A stretch of 20,551 bases of DNA from Spirochaetales bacterium (GCA_023131935.1 JAGLYY010000487.1:1-20551); one strand, 5' to 3'. Shown: positions 7,148-14,842, numbered from the stretch's first letter. The notes: generated from the sequence alone by a model not told the origin. Made by a program: numbers and translations.

Positions 7148-8698
7148 TCACTGTTGAGAGAAGGACCGTATCCGGATTGTATATCCGGAATCGCTGACAA
7201 CGCCGCTATAGGGTGTTACAACAATATAGTAGGTCCCAGGCTGAAGGTACCGCTGGATCCGAGCGTTGCTGTCATAGCCGCTGTCGTCGTCATCCATAAT
7301 CAGGTTTTCGCGGTTGTCGTAGAGGACCATGTAGGTGTCCAGTGTCCCCGATGTTTCGATATCGACTTCAGCGGAATGCTTTAAGGTAAATACGAACCAA
7401 TCCGCGTCATTCCCCGGGAAGAGAAGATGTTCCTGTTCAGGACCGTTTATCTCGATTTGTGTTGCTTCTTCCGCGTTGTTGTTCGGCTCATAATCATCAA
7501 GAATGGCCTCTTCAGTCCACGCGGTGATGGTATAATCTCCAATCTGGCTGCTTTCATAGTTCCGGGCTACAACATAGTATCGGCCTGAGTGCGAGATCAG
7601 GGCTTTTACCAGGGCGTTGCCGTCCATTCCTGAATCGTCATCCTCCGCGATCATTTCGTAATTGCTGTCGTATATCTGGAGTGTGGTATCCAGGACTCCG
7701 TCAGTTTCTACAGCCAGAATTATGGAGGATCCTGAAGAAACCTGCATATCAACTTTATACCAGTCTTCATCCCCCACGGGATTAAATGTGTGGGACTGCA
7801 CCGACCGGTTCAGCGGAAGGCGGCCGGCCTCATCAGCATTGTTGTCAGGTTCAAATTCATCTTTCTGGGCTACAGCTAACTCCGAGTAGAACACATATGG
7901 GCCGGTTTCAGAATCATCATACCCCCTCACTTCAATCCAATATGTCCCGGGTCCGGGAAGCAGAACCATGACTTTCGCGTTTCCGTCCTCACTGTCATCA
8001 TTTTCAGCGAGATAATTGTTCGGGTTATCGGGGCCGTAAACGGTCATGTAGGAGTCCAGAAATCCCTCTGTCCAGGCTGCCAGCAGGGTTTCATCGGGAA
8101 TAACTGTGTCTATCGTAATAGCGAAATAATCACGATCCCCGCTGGGGTTGAGGGTGAGGTTCTCAATCCGCTCCCCGAGGGGGACCTGCTGAGCGGTACT
8201 GATGTCATTGTTAGGCTCCCAGTGGTCTCCGCCGGGAACAGCCGGGCGGATGGATACAAGGTATTCCTCAATTTCCGGGTACAGGTTGATCTGGGTTTCA
8301 ATGGCACTCAGGATACTACCGGTTTCCCGCTGAATAAGCTGAATATTCAGATCGAGGACCTGACCGATTATAAAAGCTGTTCCTTCAATAATGAAGGTAG
8401 CCCTCATACGGGCGGCCGGCCCCATAGCGGAGTTGATAATTTCAAGCCCTTGAGGTTTTCGTGCTGCGAGTTTCGCGATCAGCTTTGCCTCAAAAAGCTC
8501 TCCCAACTTTATCGGTAACCCGTTGAGCGTAATATCACCAATCGCAAGGCTCATGTCTTCCGCTCTGGATATATATGAGTTGATCATAGAGGCGGTATCG
8601 GCGGATAATTGTGAAATATCCGATATAAGATTATTTCCAGCCGAAACAGGCAGAATGATAGTTGCCATTACCAGAAAAACAAGGATTCCCTTCTTCAT
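7148..8698 (-). CDS. Exported protein: CsgG/FlgO-like N-terminus plus three pre-peptidase-C-like repeats
   Basis: The start at 8698 (516 residues, MKKGILVFL) is preferred over 8713 because AAAGGAG lies at the right distance and the signal peptide then begins normally (cleavage near VSAG). Residues ~25-145 show the pattern of CsgG/FlgO/LpoB-type lipoprotein domains (AIGDITLNG, later RATFIIEGTAFIIG and RETGSILSA). Three similar ~115-residue beta-sandwich units follow, at ~157-277, ~279-395 and ~401-516. Each opens with E-P-(N/D)-N-(N/D) and two carry the acidic turn DDDSGxDxNA, typical of PPC domains and likely calcium-binding. No peptidase domain is present. A surface or periplasmic binding role is plausible. 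It is probably the first gene of the run with ettA. Confidence 0.65.
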   Translation of the reverse strand: MKKGILVFLVMATIILPVSAGNNLISDISQLSADTASMINSYISRAEDMSLAIGDITLNGLPIKLGELFEAKLIAKLAARKPQGLEIINSAMGPAARMRATFIIEGTAFIIGQVLDLNIQLIQRETGSILSAIETQINLYPEIEEYLVSIRPAVPGGDHWEPNNDISTAQQVPLGERIENLTLNPSGDRDYFAITIDTVIPDETLLAAWTEGFLDSYMTVYGPDNPNNYLAENDDSEDGNAKVMVLLPGPGTYWIEVRGYDDSETGPYVFYSELAVAQKDEFEPDNNADEAGRLPLNRSVQSHTFNPVGDEDWYKVDMQVSSGSSIILAVETDGVLDTTLQIYDSNYEMIAEDDDSGMDGNALVKALISHSGRYYVVARNYESSQIGDYTITAWTEEAILDDYEPNNNAEEATQIEINGPEQEHLLFPGNDADWFVFTLKHSAEVDIETSGTLDTYMVLYDNRENLIMDDDDSGYDSNARIQRYLQPGTYYIVVTPYSGVVSDSGYTIRIRSFSQQ

Positions 8699-8844
8699 GA
8701 TATCTCCTTTCATCTATTATGTTTTTAGCATAATTAAATATACCACGAATGGAAAGAACATCCCAATACAGTAGAGCAAGAAACACCTGGTAAGATATAT
8801 ACAGTTCCCCGAAGCTTGTGGAAAGGAACTGAATTGGGTTTAAA

Positions 8845-8864
8845 GTGTCATATTTCGTTGACAC
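8845..8864. promoter_or_regulatory. Dyad operator candidate overlapping a TTGACA -35 box
   Basis: GTGTCA (8845-8850) and TGACAC (8859-8864) are exact inverted repeats with an 8-bp spacer. TTGACA at 8858-8863 lies in the right arm, 44 bp before the thioesterase ATG. No good -10 hexamer is visible at 17 bp, so the promoter would be weak or activator-dependent. Confidence 0.45.
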
Positions 8865-8906
8865 GAGCTGGTCAAAGAGCGAATACTTATTAATGAGGAG
8901 GCAGGT

Positions 8907-9317
8907 ATGAAAGGTAAGTTAGAAGTTGGACAGGACATTGTCCTGCAAAAGATGACGACCGATGCTGATACCCCTTATAATTTCGGCAGCGGGCATCTCC
9001 ATCGATTTTACTCAACTGCCAGTCTTACCACCCTGATGCTCGATGCCGGGGCGGAACTGGTTGATCCCCAACTGACCGAGGGGCATATCAGTGTAAGTAC
9101 CATGATTCAAGTCTACCATGAAGAACCGACGGTCATTGGGGAAACGGTGACTGTTCAGGCCACGGTGCTTGAGATCGATGAATACAGGATTCTCCTCGGA
9201 CTGAAGGCATGGGATGAGGTTGGACCTATCGGCCGTGGTATAAACGAACGCCACATCGTAAGCATTGACTCTCTTATTGCTTCAGCCGAGAAGCGGGTAG
9301 GGGTTCAGGGCGCTTAG
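8907..9317 (+). CDS. FlK-like (fluoroacetyl-CoA thioesterase family) hot-dog thioesterase
   Basis: This 136-residue single hot-dog domain has the FlK family layout: STASLTTLMLDAGAELV on the long helix, a strand with SVSTMIQVYHEEPTVIGETV, then IGRGINERHIV. T42, E50 and H71 are in positions comparable with the Thr-Glu-His catalytic set of FlK (T42/E50/H76 there). Family members hydrolyse small acyl-CoAs; most are housekeeping clean-up enzymes rather than fluoroacetate resistance factors. The ATG at 8907 has a strong GAGGAGG. The gene stands alone, divergent from the CsgG-like gene and convergent with the peptidase gene. The fold is secure; the substrate is unknown. Confidence 0.75.
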   Translation: MKGKLEVGQDIVLQKMTTDADTPYNFGSGHLHRFYSTASLTTLMLDAGAELVDPQLTEGHISVSTMIQVYHEEPTVIGETVTVQATVLEIDEYRILLGLKAWDEVGPIGRGINERHIVSIDSLIASAEKRVGVQGA

Positions 9318-9377
9318 GTCTCCTCCGCGTATAATATCATGACACTTCGTATTCGATACAAGATAGAATCAGCTTTC

Positions 9378-10871
9378 TTAATACACCCACTCGTCGAAAA
9401 TAGGTGTCAGATCCATGTTAAAAGATTTTTCCGCGGCTTCCTTGAACAGCTCTGTTGTCAGGGTCTCCCAACTGTAGTCCTCGACAAGTTCCCGTATAAA
9501 GTCTTTAAAAAGCTCCTCTCCCGCCAGTTCAGCAAGGGCCTCTATAAAGAGCGGGGCCCTTCCGTAGATTATCGCGCCATACTCCTTTCCCTGGTATCCG
9601 GCCACCGGTTTCCCTATCGGAATCGGGGCACCGTCAACCCTGTTCCAGCGGCTTACCAGGGACTCATAAAATCCATCGGCGGACCCTTTGCCATAAGCGT
9701 GAATGTAGTACTGCCAGGTGGAGTATTGGGCGAACCCTTCATCTATCCAGGGCTCGGCAGCCTGATTGCTCCCGACAAGATTGTAGAACCATTGGTGGGC
9801 AACTTCGTGGGCGAGGGTGGATTCGAAAAGGGCTCTGTTGGGGATACCGTTGATATTGCCCGATGGGTTGTAAATCCGGTAGTTTATCCCGGTAATTCCC
9901 GGGTATTCGATTCCGAGGGCGTTGGTGGGGACGGCAACGATATCAAACTCCCTGTAGGGGTATTCCTGGTAGAGATCTGAGTAAATATTGATCGCGTCAA
10001 GGACTTTTTGGGCCGCGAGTACTCCGGAAGCTTCATCTTCAGGCAGGTAAAAGGAGCGGACCGTCACTTCCTGCGTTTCGATAGAGTAACTTGCCCAGCG
10101 GGCCGATGCGGCGAGGAAAAAATCCCGGGCGGGACCCCCGGCAAACTGGAGGATTTTCTCTTTTCCTGTCTCTTTTCCTCCCGTAAGAACTCCGGATGTT
10201 ACAACAGAGAGAGTTCTTGGGACCTCTACTTCCACAAAGTAATAAGCGGGAGGACCGACAACAGGATCACTGTAGAGAACAAGCGGTGTATTTTCCCACT
10301 GCTGTTCCCGGTAAGGCACGAGGATGGGATAGAAGTGGGCAAGAGCGAGGATATCGTTCTCAAGGACCAACACTCCATATCCTACATCAAGACCCCTTGG
10401 TACAGTTCCCTGGAAATCGAGTTTTATTTCAATCAGCGAGCCTGTTTCGGTACCCGCGGGGAATGGAATTTCAAGTGTACAGCTGCCGCCGCCTGTGAAC
10501 TTCCCCTCAGCCGGCTTGCCGTTTATGGTAATGGCGGAAACCTCCAGAGTTCCGCCAAGAAGATTGGGATACAGGCGAAAGAGTACTTTGCCCGGGGCTT
10601 CCCTGGAAGGGGGAGGGTATAGAAGATTAAGATGTCCGCTGTACATTGCAAGAGATTTATCGATGGAGAGGAAGATGTGATACACCGGCATATCCGGGGA
10701 GAGGTTTTCTCCGTTCCTGCTATCCAGGGTAAAGGGTGCTCGATTTTCGAAGGTGAAATCGATTAACTCTGCCGGGAAAGTCAGCTGTTCTCTCGAAGTA
10801 CATCCGGTAACCAGAAGTGTTGCTATTACTGCAAGGAACATGGAAACGATAATGAATATGAACCTTTTCAT
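9378..10871 (-). CDS. M1-family zinc metallopeptidase, predicted lipoprotein
   Basis: A 497-residue protein with a lipoprotein signal peptide: lysine/arginine start, hydrophobic core and lipobox LVTGC at about residues 20-24. An N-terminal saddle-like beta domain is followed by the thermolysin-like catalytic domain. GIEYPG corresponds to the aminopeptidase GxMEN motif. HEVAH at 355-359 plus E378 give the zinc site HExxH-x18-E. The helical C-terminal domain of long M1 enzymes is missing, as in other short bacterial forms. It probably trims peptides in the periplasm or at the cell surface. The start has AGGGG upstream. It lies between the hairpin region near 10950 and the convergent thioesterase gene. 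Confidence 0.85.
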   Translation of the reverse strand: MKRFIFIIVSMFLAVIATLLVTGCTSREQLTFPAELIDFTFENRAPFTLDSRNGENLSPDMPVYHIFLSIDKSLAMYSGHLNLLYPPPSREAPGKVLFRLYPNLLGGTLEVSAITINGKPAEGKFTGGGSCTLEIPFPAGTETGSLIEIKLDFQGTVPRGLDVGYGVLVLENDILALAHFYPILVPYREQQWENTPLVLYSDPVVGPPAYYFVEVEVPRTLSVVTSGVLTGGKETGKEKILQFAGGPARDFFLAASARWASYSIETQEVTVRSFYLPEDEASGVLAAQKVLDAINIYSDLYQEYPYREFDIVAVPTNALGIEYPGITGINYRIYNPSGNINGIPNRALFESTLAHEVAHQWFYNLVGSNQAAEPWIDEGFAQYSTWQYYIHAYGKGSADGFYESLVSRWNRVDGAPIPIGKPVAGYQGKEYGAIIYGRAPLFIEALAELAGEELFKDFIRELVEDYSWETLTTELFKEAAEKSFNMDLTPIFDEWVY

Positions 10872-10931
10872 TGTATTACCCCTATCATATCAGCAGTTCT
10901 CATTGTAGCCCATTTGATTCGTTTGCTTCGC

Positions 10932-10982
10932 CCGGTTCCCGCGGAAACCTTCAGAAAAAAAGAAGGTTTCGCTACAAACCGG
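10932..10982. repeat. Two-part hairpin between uxaE and the M1 peptidase gene
   Basis: The inner stem GAAACCTTC/GAAGGTTTC (10944-10952 and 10962-10970) is perfect with a 9-base A-rich loop. An outer stem CCGGTT/AACCGG (10932-10937 and 10977-10982) closes it across two 6-base internal loops. The T-rich stretch on the minus strand lies in the loop, not after the stem, so it is not a classic terminator, although it is the only strong structure downstream of the uxaE operon. Confidence 0.65.
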
Positions 10983-11160
10983 CAGTAAATCAGGCAAATT
11001 GATTTGGCAATATCTCATTTTCTATCTAATCCTATCCAACTGTGTCATAATCCATGCCAAAATGAGAATTGCTCCTATCATATGGCTTTCTATAATCAGC
11101 ATACAACAGAAAAGGCAAAAATACACCAAATATCTGATAAGATTATTATCTAACACAACT

Positions 11161-12405
11161 CTACAGGAACAATGGTGTAATATGCCTTGAAAAGAGGTTC
11201 TCAGTGACGTTTCTTCCTACAATATCACGGTGTTTCTCCAGCAGGTTCAGGTATTTATCCCCCATTTCAGATGCAATTTTATACCCGATATGAAGCAGCT
11301 GTCTCAAGTGTCTGTTATATAGAGGATTGGACTGATCGTGACGTAAAGCTGAGGCGAATTGTTCACCGGTCCATTTTGAAGCATCTTCCGGTAACGGCAG
11401 TTGATTTCTGTCGATATCGATGACGTTGGAATAAGGTCCCGCCAGCTCTTCAAAACGTTCCAGAGAGGAGGCATAAATCTCTTTTACAAGATCAAGAGCT
11501 TCTGCTCCTGCTTCAGCGAGTCCAATAAGTTCTTCAAGCCAGGTTGTTCCTGCCGTTTTGATATGAAGGCCGGCATCATGCTGTCTTATGCTCTTCCGGA
11601 TATGAGGATAGATTGAGAACTTGTCGCTGCCTGAATGAACACTGAGTTTCAGGTTCGGAGGGAGATTAAACTCTTTTACGGCAAACGCGATTACGCATAC
11701 ATCTTCTTCAAATTCTTTCGCGAACCTGTCTGAATCTCCCACGTAATCTACCCCTTTATTGAAACGTCCGGTAAACTTTGGGGCTATTGTCTGGGCTGGA
11801 ATTCCTTCATTCGCGATCGCCGCAAGGATAAAAAAAAGTTCTTCAGGAGTCTGAGGGATTTCAGTTTCATCCATTGATATTTCCGTAATGAAATTTTCCC
11901 TTCCCCTGGATTTTTCTATGTGATGATAAATTTTTCCAGCTTCCTGAACAGCAAGCAGATATCTGCCCGCGATATTTCTGATTTTTTCTTCTGTTATAGT
12001 GAGGGGCTCACTGATTCCCGGGACTGATAATTTGCCGGTGTAGGAACGGTATTTGTCTGTAAAAGCATTTATCTCTTTCTCCGCCGCTTTTTTGCCGGTA
12101 AAATCAGCCACATCGAGGGTAAAAAAATCGGAAGATTCAAGGAAGAGATCTACGTTTGTCAGACTGATGTGATCAGCATCAACGTAATAGCCCCCTTTCC
12201 AATTGAGCGCCTTTACGGAAGACTCAGCTTCCTCCCTTACCGAAACAGGATCGGTGTGAATAATGGAGTGTTCCCTGTATGATTTGTTCCAGACAATTGC
12301 AATTTCTGTCCCCGATTCCTGTGCCCGCTTTACAGCCTCGAGCTGCGCTTTACCCTGTTTACCGAACCGGTCTCCTGTTCCGATAGAATATTTTTCCAGT
12401 TTCAT
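11161..12405 (-). CDS. uxaE: Tagaturonate epimerase (tagaturonate-fructuronate)
   Basis: The 414 residues carry the hallmarks I recall of the Thermotoga maritima UxaE protein: SIGTGDRFG near the start, GGYYVDADHI, ISMDETEIPQTPEE, GVDYVGD, SVHSGSDKFSIYP and HIKTAGTTWLEEL. The family interconverts D-tagaturonate and D-fructuronate, linking galacturonate and glucuronate breakdown. Compared with the Thermotoga protein the first ~100 residues are absent, while the conserved core is complete. The start is well supported by AAGGAGG, 12 bp after the SDR stop, so it is the third gene of the pfp-SDR-uxaE transcript. The paired reductase next door agrees with a hexuronate pathway. A related sugar-acid epimerase activity cannot be excluded. 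Confidence 0.8.
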   Translation of the reverse strand: MKLEKYSIGTGDRFGKQGKAQLEAVKRAQESGTEIAIVWNKSYREHSIIHTDPVSVREEAESSVKALNWKGGYYVDADHISLTNVDLFLESSDFFTLDVADFTGKKAAEKEINAFTDKYRSYTGKLSVPGISEPLTITEEKIRNIAGRYLLAVQEAGKIYHHIEKSRGRENFITEISMDETEIPQTPEELFFILAAIANEGIPAQTIAPKFTGRFNKGVDYVGDSDRFAKEFEEDVCVIAFAVKEFNLPPNLKLSVHSGSDKFSIYPHIRKSIRQHDAGLHIKTAGTTWLEELIGLAEAGAEALDLVKEIYASSLERFEELAGPYSNVIDIDRNQLPLPEDASKWTGEQFASALRHDQSNPLYNRHLRQLLHIGYKIASEMGDKYLNLLEKHRDIVGRNVTENLFSRHITPLFL

Positions 12406-12417
12406 GTTCCCTCCTTT

Positions 12418-13272
12418 CTAAATACCGGAATAAGCCGCGAACCCTCCGTCAACCGGAATAACAGTTCCATTTACAAATCCGGACGCATTCCCGTCTACGA
12501 GGTAAAGAAGTGTGCCGATAAGTTCTTCCGGCTTACCGAAGCGCCCCATTGGAGTCTGTCCCAGGATCTTATCCGCCCGTTCTGTCCAGCTCCCGTCCTC
12601 CTTTTGCAGTAGTGCTCTGTTCTGATCGGTTAAAAAGAAGCCCGGCGCGATCGCGTTAACCCGGATCCCGACTTTGGAGAAATGAACTGCAAGCCACTGC
12701 GTAAAGTTACTTACCGCCGCTTTTGCTCCTGAGTACGCGGGGATCTTTGTAAGGGGGGTGAAAGCATTCATGGATGAAATATTTATTATTGTCCCCTTCC
12801 CTTTTTCCACCATCCCTTTTGTAAAAGCCTGGGTAGGAAGCAGGGTCCCAAGGAAGTTGAGATTGAAAACAAATTCAATCCCCTTCGGGTCGAGATCATA
12901 GAATGTAATTAACCCTTCGGCGGTACCTTTAAGATCTTCGGGGAACAGATATTCCCTTGAAGTGGTTCCTTTTGGATGATTGCCTCCCGCACCGTTGATG
13001 AGAATATCAATGGGGCCGAAAGATCTGTGTATTTCCCTCTCAGCGGCAGCGAGACTTTCAGGTTCAAGTACATTCGAAGCTATTGCCATGGTTGTTCCGC
13101 CCGCGGACCTGATCTCTTCTACAACCTTATCCGCGGCCTCTTTACGCAGATCCAGCACAGCTGTCTTTGCCCCGCACTCCGCGAGAGCCCTGGAGAAGGC
13201 CCCGCATAAAACTCCTCCACCGCCGGTAACAACTGCGACTTTGCCCTTTAAATCGGTCTTTACTGGTATCAT
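12418..13272 (-). CDS. SDR-family oxidoreductase, probable fructuronate reductase/mannonate dehydrogenase
   Basis: A classical short-chain dehydrogenase of 284 residues. It has the nucleotide motif TGGGGVLCG (16-24), an acidic D41 after beta-2 that favours NAD(H), NGAG (93-96), S167 and the catalytic pair Y180/K184 in AYSGAK, and a C-terminal PVDGGFA. An insertion at ~100-130 (GNHPKGTTSREYLFPEDL) is typical of D-mannonate oxidoreductase-like SDRs. It would convert fructuronate to D-mannonate (the UxaD/UxuB role). The ATG at 13272 has AGGAG and follows pfp by 12 bp; uxaE follows by 12 bp. SDR fold certain; the substrate comes from context and general resemblance. Confidence 0.75.
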   Translation of the reverse strand: MIPVKTDLKGKVAVVTGGGGVLCGAFSRALAECGAKTAVLDLRKEAADKVVEEIRSAGGTTMAIASNVLEPESLAAAEREIHRSFGPIDILINGAGGNHPKGTTSREYLFPEDLKGTAEGLITFYDLDPKGIEFVFNLNFLGTLLPTQAFTKGMVEKGKGTIINISSMNAFTPLTKIPAYSGAKAAVSNFTQWLAVHFSKVGIRVNAIAPGFFLTDQNRALLQKEDGSWTERADKILGQTPMGRFGKPEELIGTLLYLVDGNASGFVNGTVIPVDGGFAAYSGI

Positions 13273-13284
13273 GGAATCTCCTGT

Positions 13285-14520
13285 CTATTCTGTTTTAGCC
13301 TTCACAAAGTGTTTTTCGAATCGGATAAACTCGGGCAAACCATCTTTGATAAGAAGCTGCACTTCCCCCTGGATCAGTGGGCGCGCGTAATTCAGAAAAT
13401 TTTCAGTTACAAAAAAACCATCTTCACTAATCCATTCCCGTGGGAAAAGTTTTTCTCCGTTCGCAACATCAGCTAATGCTGCTGTGCCTGTTTCACAGGA
13501 GTAGGGATTATCAGATTTTCTTACAAGAGTGATCATCTTGCCGGAAATACCTGTTAACGCGAGTTCAACGGCCCGTTTTCCTGTCCGATATGCTTCTTCT
13601 GAGTCGGTGAGGGATGCAAAGTGAATACCTGTCCGCTGGATGGTGGATGGAATTGCAAATCGTGCTTTTACATTAACTTCCTGTTCCACAAGGTTTTTTA
13701 TAAAAAATCCGGCGCCTCCAAGCTGAGTATGCCCAAAGGCATCCTTTGCAAAATTCCCTTTCTGTTCGGCAATATAACTACCGTCGGGCCATTTTGTTCC
13801 TTCGGAAACTACGATCACACACCGTTTATTCTTTTCGAGGAAATAGTTAACCCTTCTGATGAACTTTTTTTCATCAAAAGGTACTTCAGGAAGCAGAATG
13901 ATGTGGGGAGCATCTTCTTCATTTCGCCTGGCCAGGGCAGTTCCCGCCGCGATCCAGCCCGTGTTTCTTCCCATTGCTTCGATGATATTTACTGTGTCGG
14001 AGGTATAAAGCGCTTCCGTATCTCTTCCTGCTTCCATTACCATGGTCGCGAGATATTTGATTACGCTGCCGTAACCCGGAGCGTGATCAGTAAGGGCAAG
14101 ATCGTTGTCGATGGTTTTTGGGACCCCAATGGCAACGAAATTATAATTTTCTTTCGCCGCCAGACGATTTATTTTATCCGCTGTATCCATGGAGTCATTT
14201 CCTCCGATATAGAAGAAATAACGAATATTATATTTTTTGAAAATCCGGAGAATTTGCTGGAAATCCTCCTCCTTTTTAATCTTGTATCTGCAGGATCCCA
14301 GGGCAGCGGCGGGGGATGTTTTCAGTCCATCGATTGTTTCAGGCTTTTCCCTGCCAAGATCAAACAACTCCTCATGTAATACTCCCAGAATCCCGTTATG
14401 GGCCGCGAAGACTCGTTCAATCTCCCGTGCTTTCAAAGCTGTTTGTATAATGCCGCAGGCGCTGGAGTTGATTACAGCTGTTGGTCCCCCGCTCTGGGCG
14501 ATCAGGCAATTTCCCTTCAT
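13285..14520 (-). CDS. pfp: Pyrophosphate-type 6-phosphofructokinase
   Basis: A 411-residue PFKA-family protein starting with the nucleotide loop AQSGGPTAVIN. GGNDS (106-110) carries Asp where ATP enzymes have Gly, and PKTIDND (134-140) carries Lys where ATP enzymes have Gly. Both mark PPi-dependent enzymes. MGRNTGW (183-189) is the sugar-phosphate site. It would phosphorylate fructose-6-P reversibly with PPi, and enzymes of this type can also act on sedoheptulose-7-P. It is first in the minus-strand operon with the SDR and uxaE genes, divergent from the LarA-like/gnd operon. Pentose phosphates from Gnd would re-enter glycolysis as fructose-6-P, a reason for co-regulation. RBS GGAGAG. The transcript leader contains a MITE-like element. 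Confidence 0.85.
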   Translation of the reverse strand: MKGNCLIAQSGGPTAVINSSACGIIQTALKAREIERVFAAHNGILGVLHEELFDLGREKPETIDGLKTSPAAALGSCRYKIKKEEDFQQILRIFKKYNIRYFFYIGGNDSMDTADKINRLAAKENYNFVAIGVPKTIDNDLALTDHAPGYGSVIKYLATMVMEAGRDTEALYTSDTVNIIEAMGRNTGWIAAGTALARRNEEDAPHIILLPEVPFDEKKFIRRVNYFLEKNKRCVIVVSEGTKWPDGSYIAEQKGNFAKDAFGHTQLGGAGFFIKNLVEQEVNVKARFAIPSTIQRTGIHFASLTDSEEAYRTGKRAVELALTGISGKMITLVRKSDNPYSCETGTAALADVANGEKLFPREWISEDGFFVTENFLNYARPLIQGEVQLLIKDGLPEFIRFEKHFVKAKTE

Positions 14521-14535
14521 AATCTCTCCGGATTG

Positions 14536-14702
14536 CTAATAGTTATCTAGTGCCCCAAAGCTTATTGTTACCCAAGGTGTGTCATCAGGTTATTGGAAAC
14601 GGGGAGCTGTGATGAAGGGTTGGTCGAGTAATATCTGCGGTGGCTATACAAGTTTCCATTTCTGTTCCAACCCATAAGCTTTGGGGCACTTCCTAATAGT
14701 TA
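14536..14702. mobile_element. MITE-like element with 17-bp terminal inverted repeats and 10-bp direct repeats
   Basis: AGTGCCCCAAAGCTTAT (14549-14565) is exactly reverse-complementary to 14674-14690. Outside these ends, CTAATAGTTA occurs as a direct repeat (14536-14545 and 14693-14702), separated from the ends by 3 and 2 bases. This is the layout of a target-site duplication around a ~145-bp non-coding insertion. No ORF is present inside; an internal TGGAAAC/GTTTCCA pair extends the folding potential. It lies between the pfp promoter and the pfp start codon, so it would be transcribed in the leader. A large stem-loop of non-transposon origin is the alternative, but the direct repeats argue for insertion. 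Confidence 0.7.
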
Positions 14703-14710
14703 CTGGAAAC

Positions 14711-14739
14711 ATAATAAAATGACAATGAATGCTTGTCAA
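14711..14739 (-). promoter_or_regulatory. Sigma70-like promoter of the pfp-SDR-uxaE operon
   Basis: On the minus strand TTGACA (14739-14734) and TATTAT (14716-14711) are 17 bp apart, a near-consensus promoter about 190 bp upstream of the pfp ATG. The leader would run through the MITE-like element. Confidence 0.65.
14720..14738. promoter_or_regulatory. TGACAA/TTGTCA dyad within the pfp promoter
   Basis: TGACAA (14720-14725) and TTGTCA (14733-14738) are exact inverted repeats with a 7-bp spacer. They lie between and over the -10/-35 elements of the minus promoter, a natural place for a repressor site. Confidence 0.4.
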
Positions 14740-14792
14740 TTGATTTCGTTAGATTTCTAAAAAGGAAGGTAAACGTAAGAAATCAGTTGACA
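14734..14792. promoter_or_regulatory. Paired 14-nt inverted arms covering both -35 boxes
   Basis: TGTCAATTGATTTC (14734-14747) is inverted-repeat to GAAATCAGTTGACA (14779-14792) with 13 of 14 positions matching. Each arm contains the -35 TTGACA of one divergent promoter plus the same eight upstream bases. This suggests one regulator, plausibly the DeoR-type protein at 17637, binding both promoters. Confidence 0.5.
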
Positions 14793-14814
14793 TTTCTACC
14801 TCATGTGACATAAT
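14787..14814 (+). promoter_or_regulatory. Sigma70-like promoter of the LarA-like/gnd/deoR operon
   Basis: TTGACA (14787-14792) and CATAAT (14809-14814) are 16 bp apart. Transcription would start near 14821, about 35 bp before the ATG at 14855. Confidence 0.65.
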
Positions 14815-14818
14815 TATT

Positions 14819-14842
14819 CCTGGAAAAAGAGTTTTTTCCAGG
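14819..14842. promoter_or_regulatory. Palindrome at the transcription start of the LarA-like operon
   Basis: CCTGGAAAAA (14819-14828) and TTTTTCCAGG (14833-14842) are exact reverse complements around GAGT. It spans the predicted start site and ends 3 bases before the GGAGG ribosome-binding site (14846-14850). It may be a DNA operator or a 5' mRNA hairpin. Confidence 0.55.

Noticed and set aside
7135..7200. Upstream start for ettA at 7200
   Set aside because: It would overlap the preceding gene by more than 50 bases and add 22 residues not found in EttA; the start at 7134 has a proper RBS.
8699..8713. Upstream start of the CsgG-like gene at 8713
   Set aside because: Its first codons overlap the AAAGGAG ribosome-binding site of the start at 8698 and spoil the signal peptide.
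8907..9317. Dedicated fluoroacetate resistance gene
   Set aside because: Only the hot-dog family and rough active-site positions match FlK; most relatives act on ordinary acyl-CoAs.
10944..10970. Intrinsic terminator for the uxaE operon
   Set aside because: The T-rich stretch on the minus strand lies in the loop, and no T-run follows the stem.
13621..14379. 252-codon plus-strand ORF opposite pfp
   Set aside because: It is a shadow frame of the clearly coding minus-strand pfp, with cysteine/phenylalanine-rich composition and no domain.
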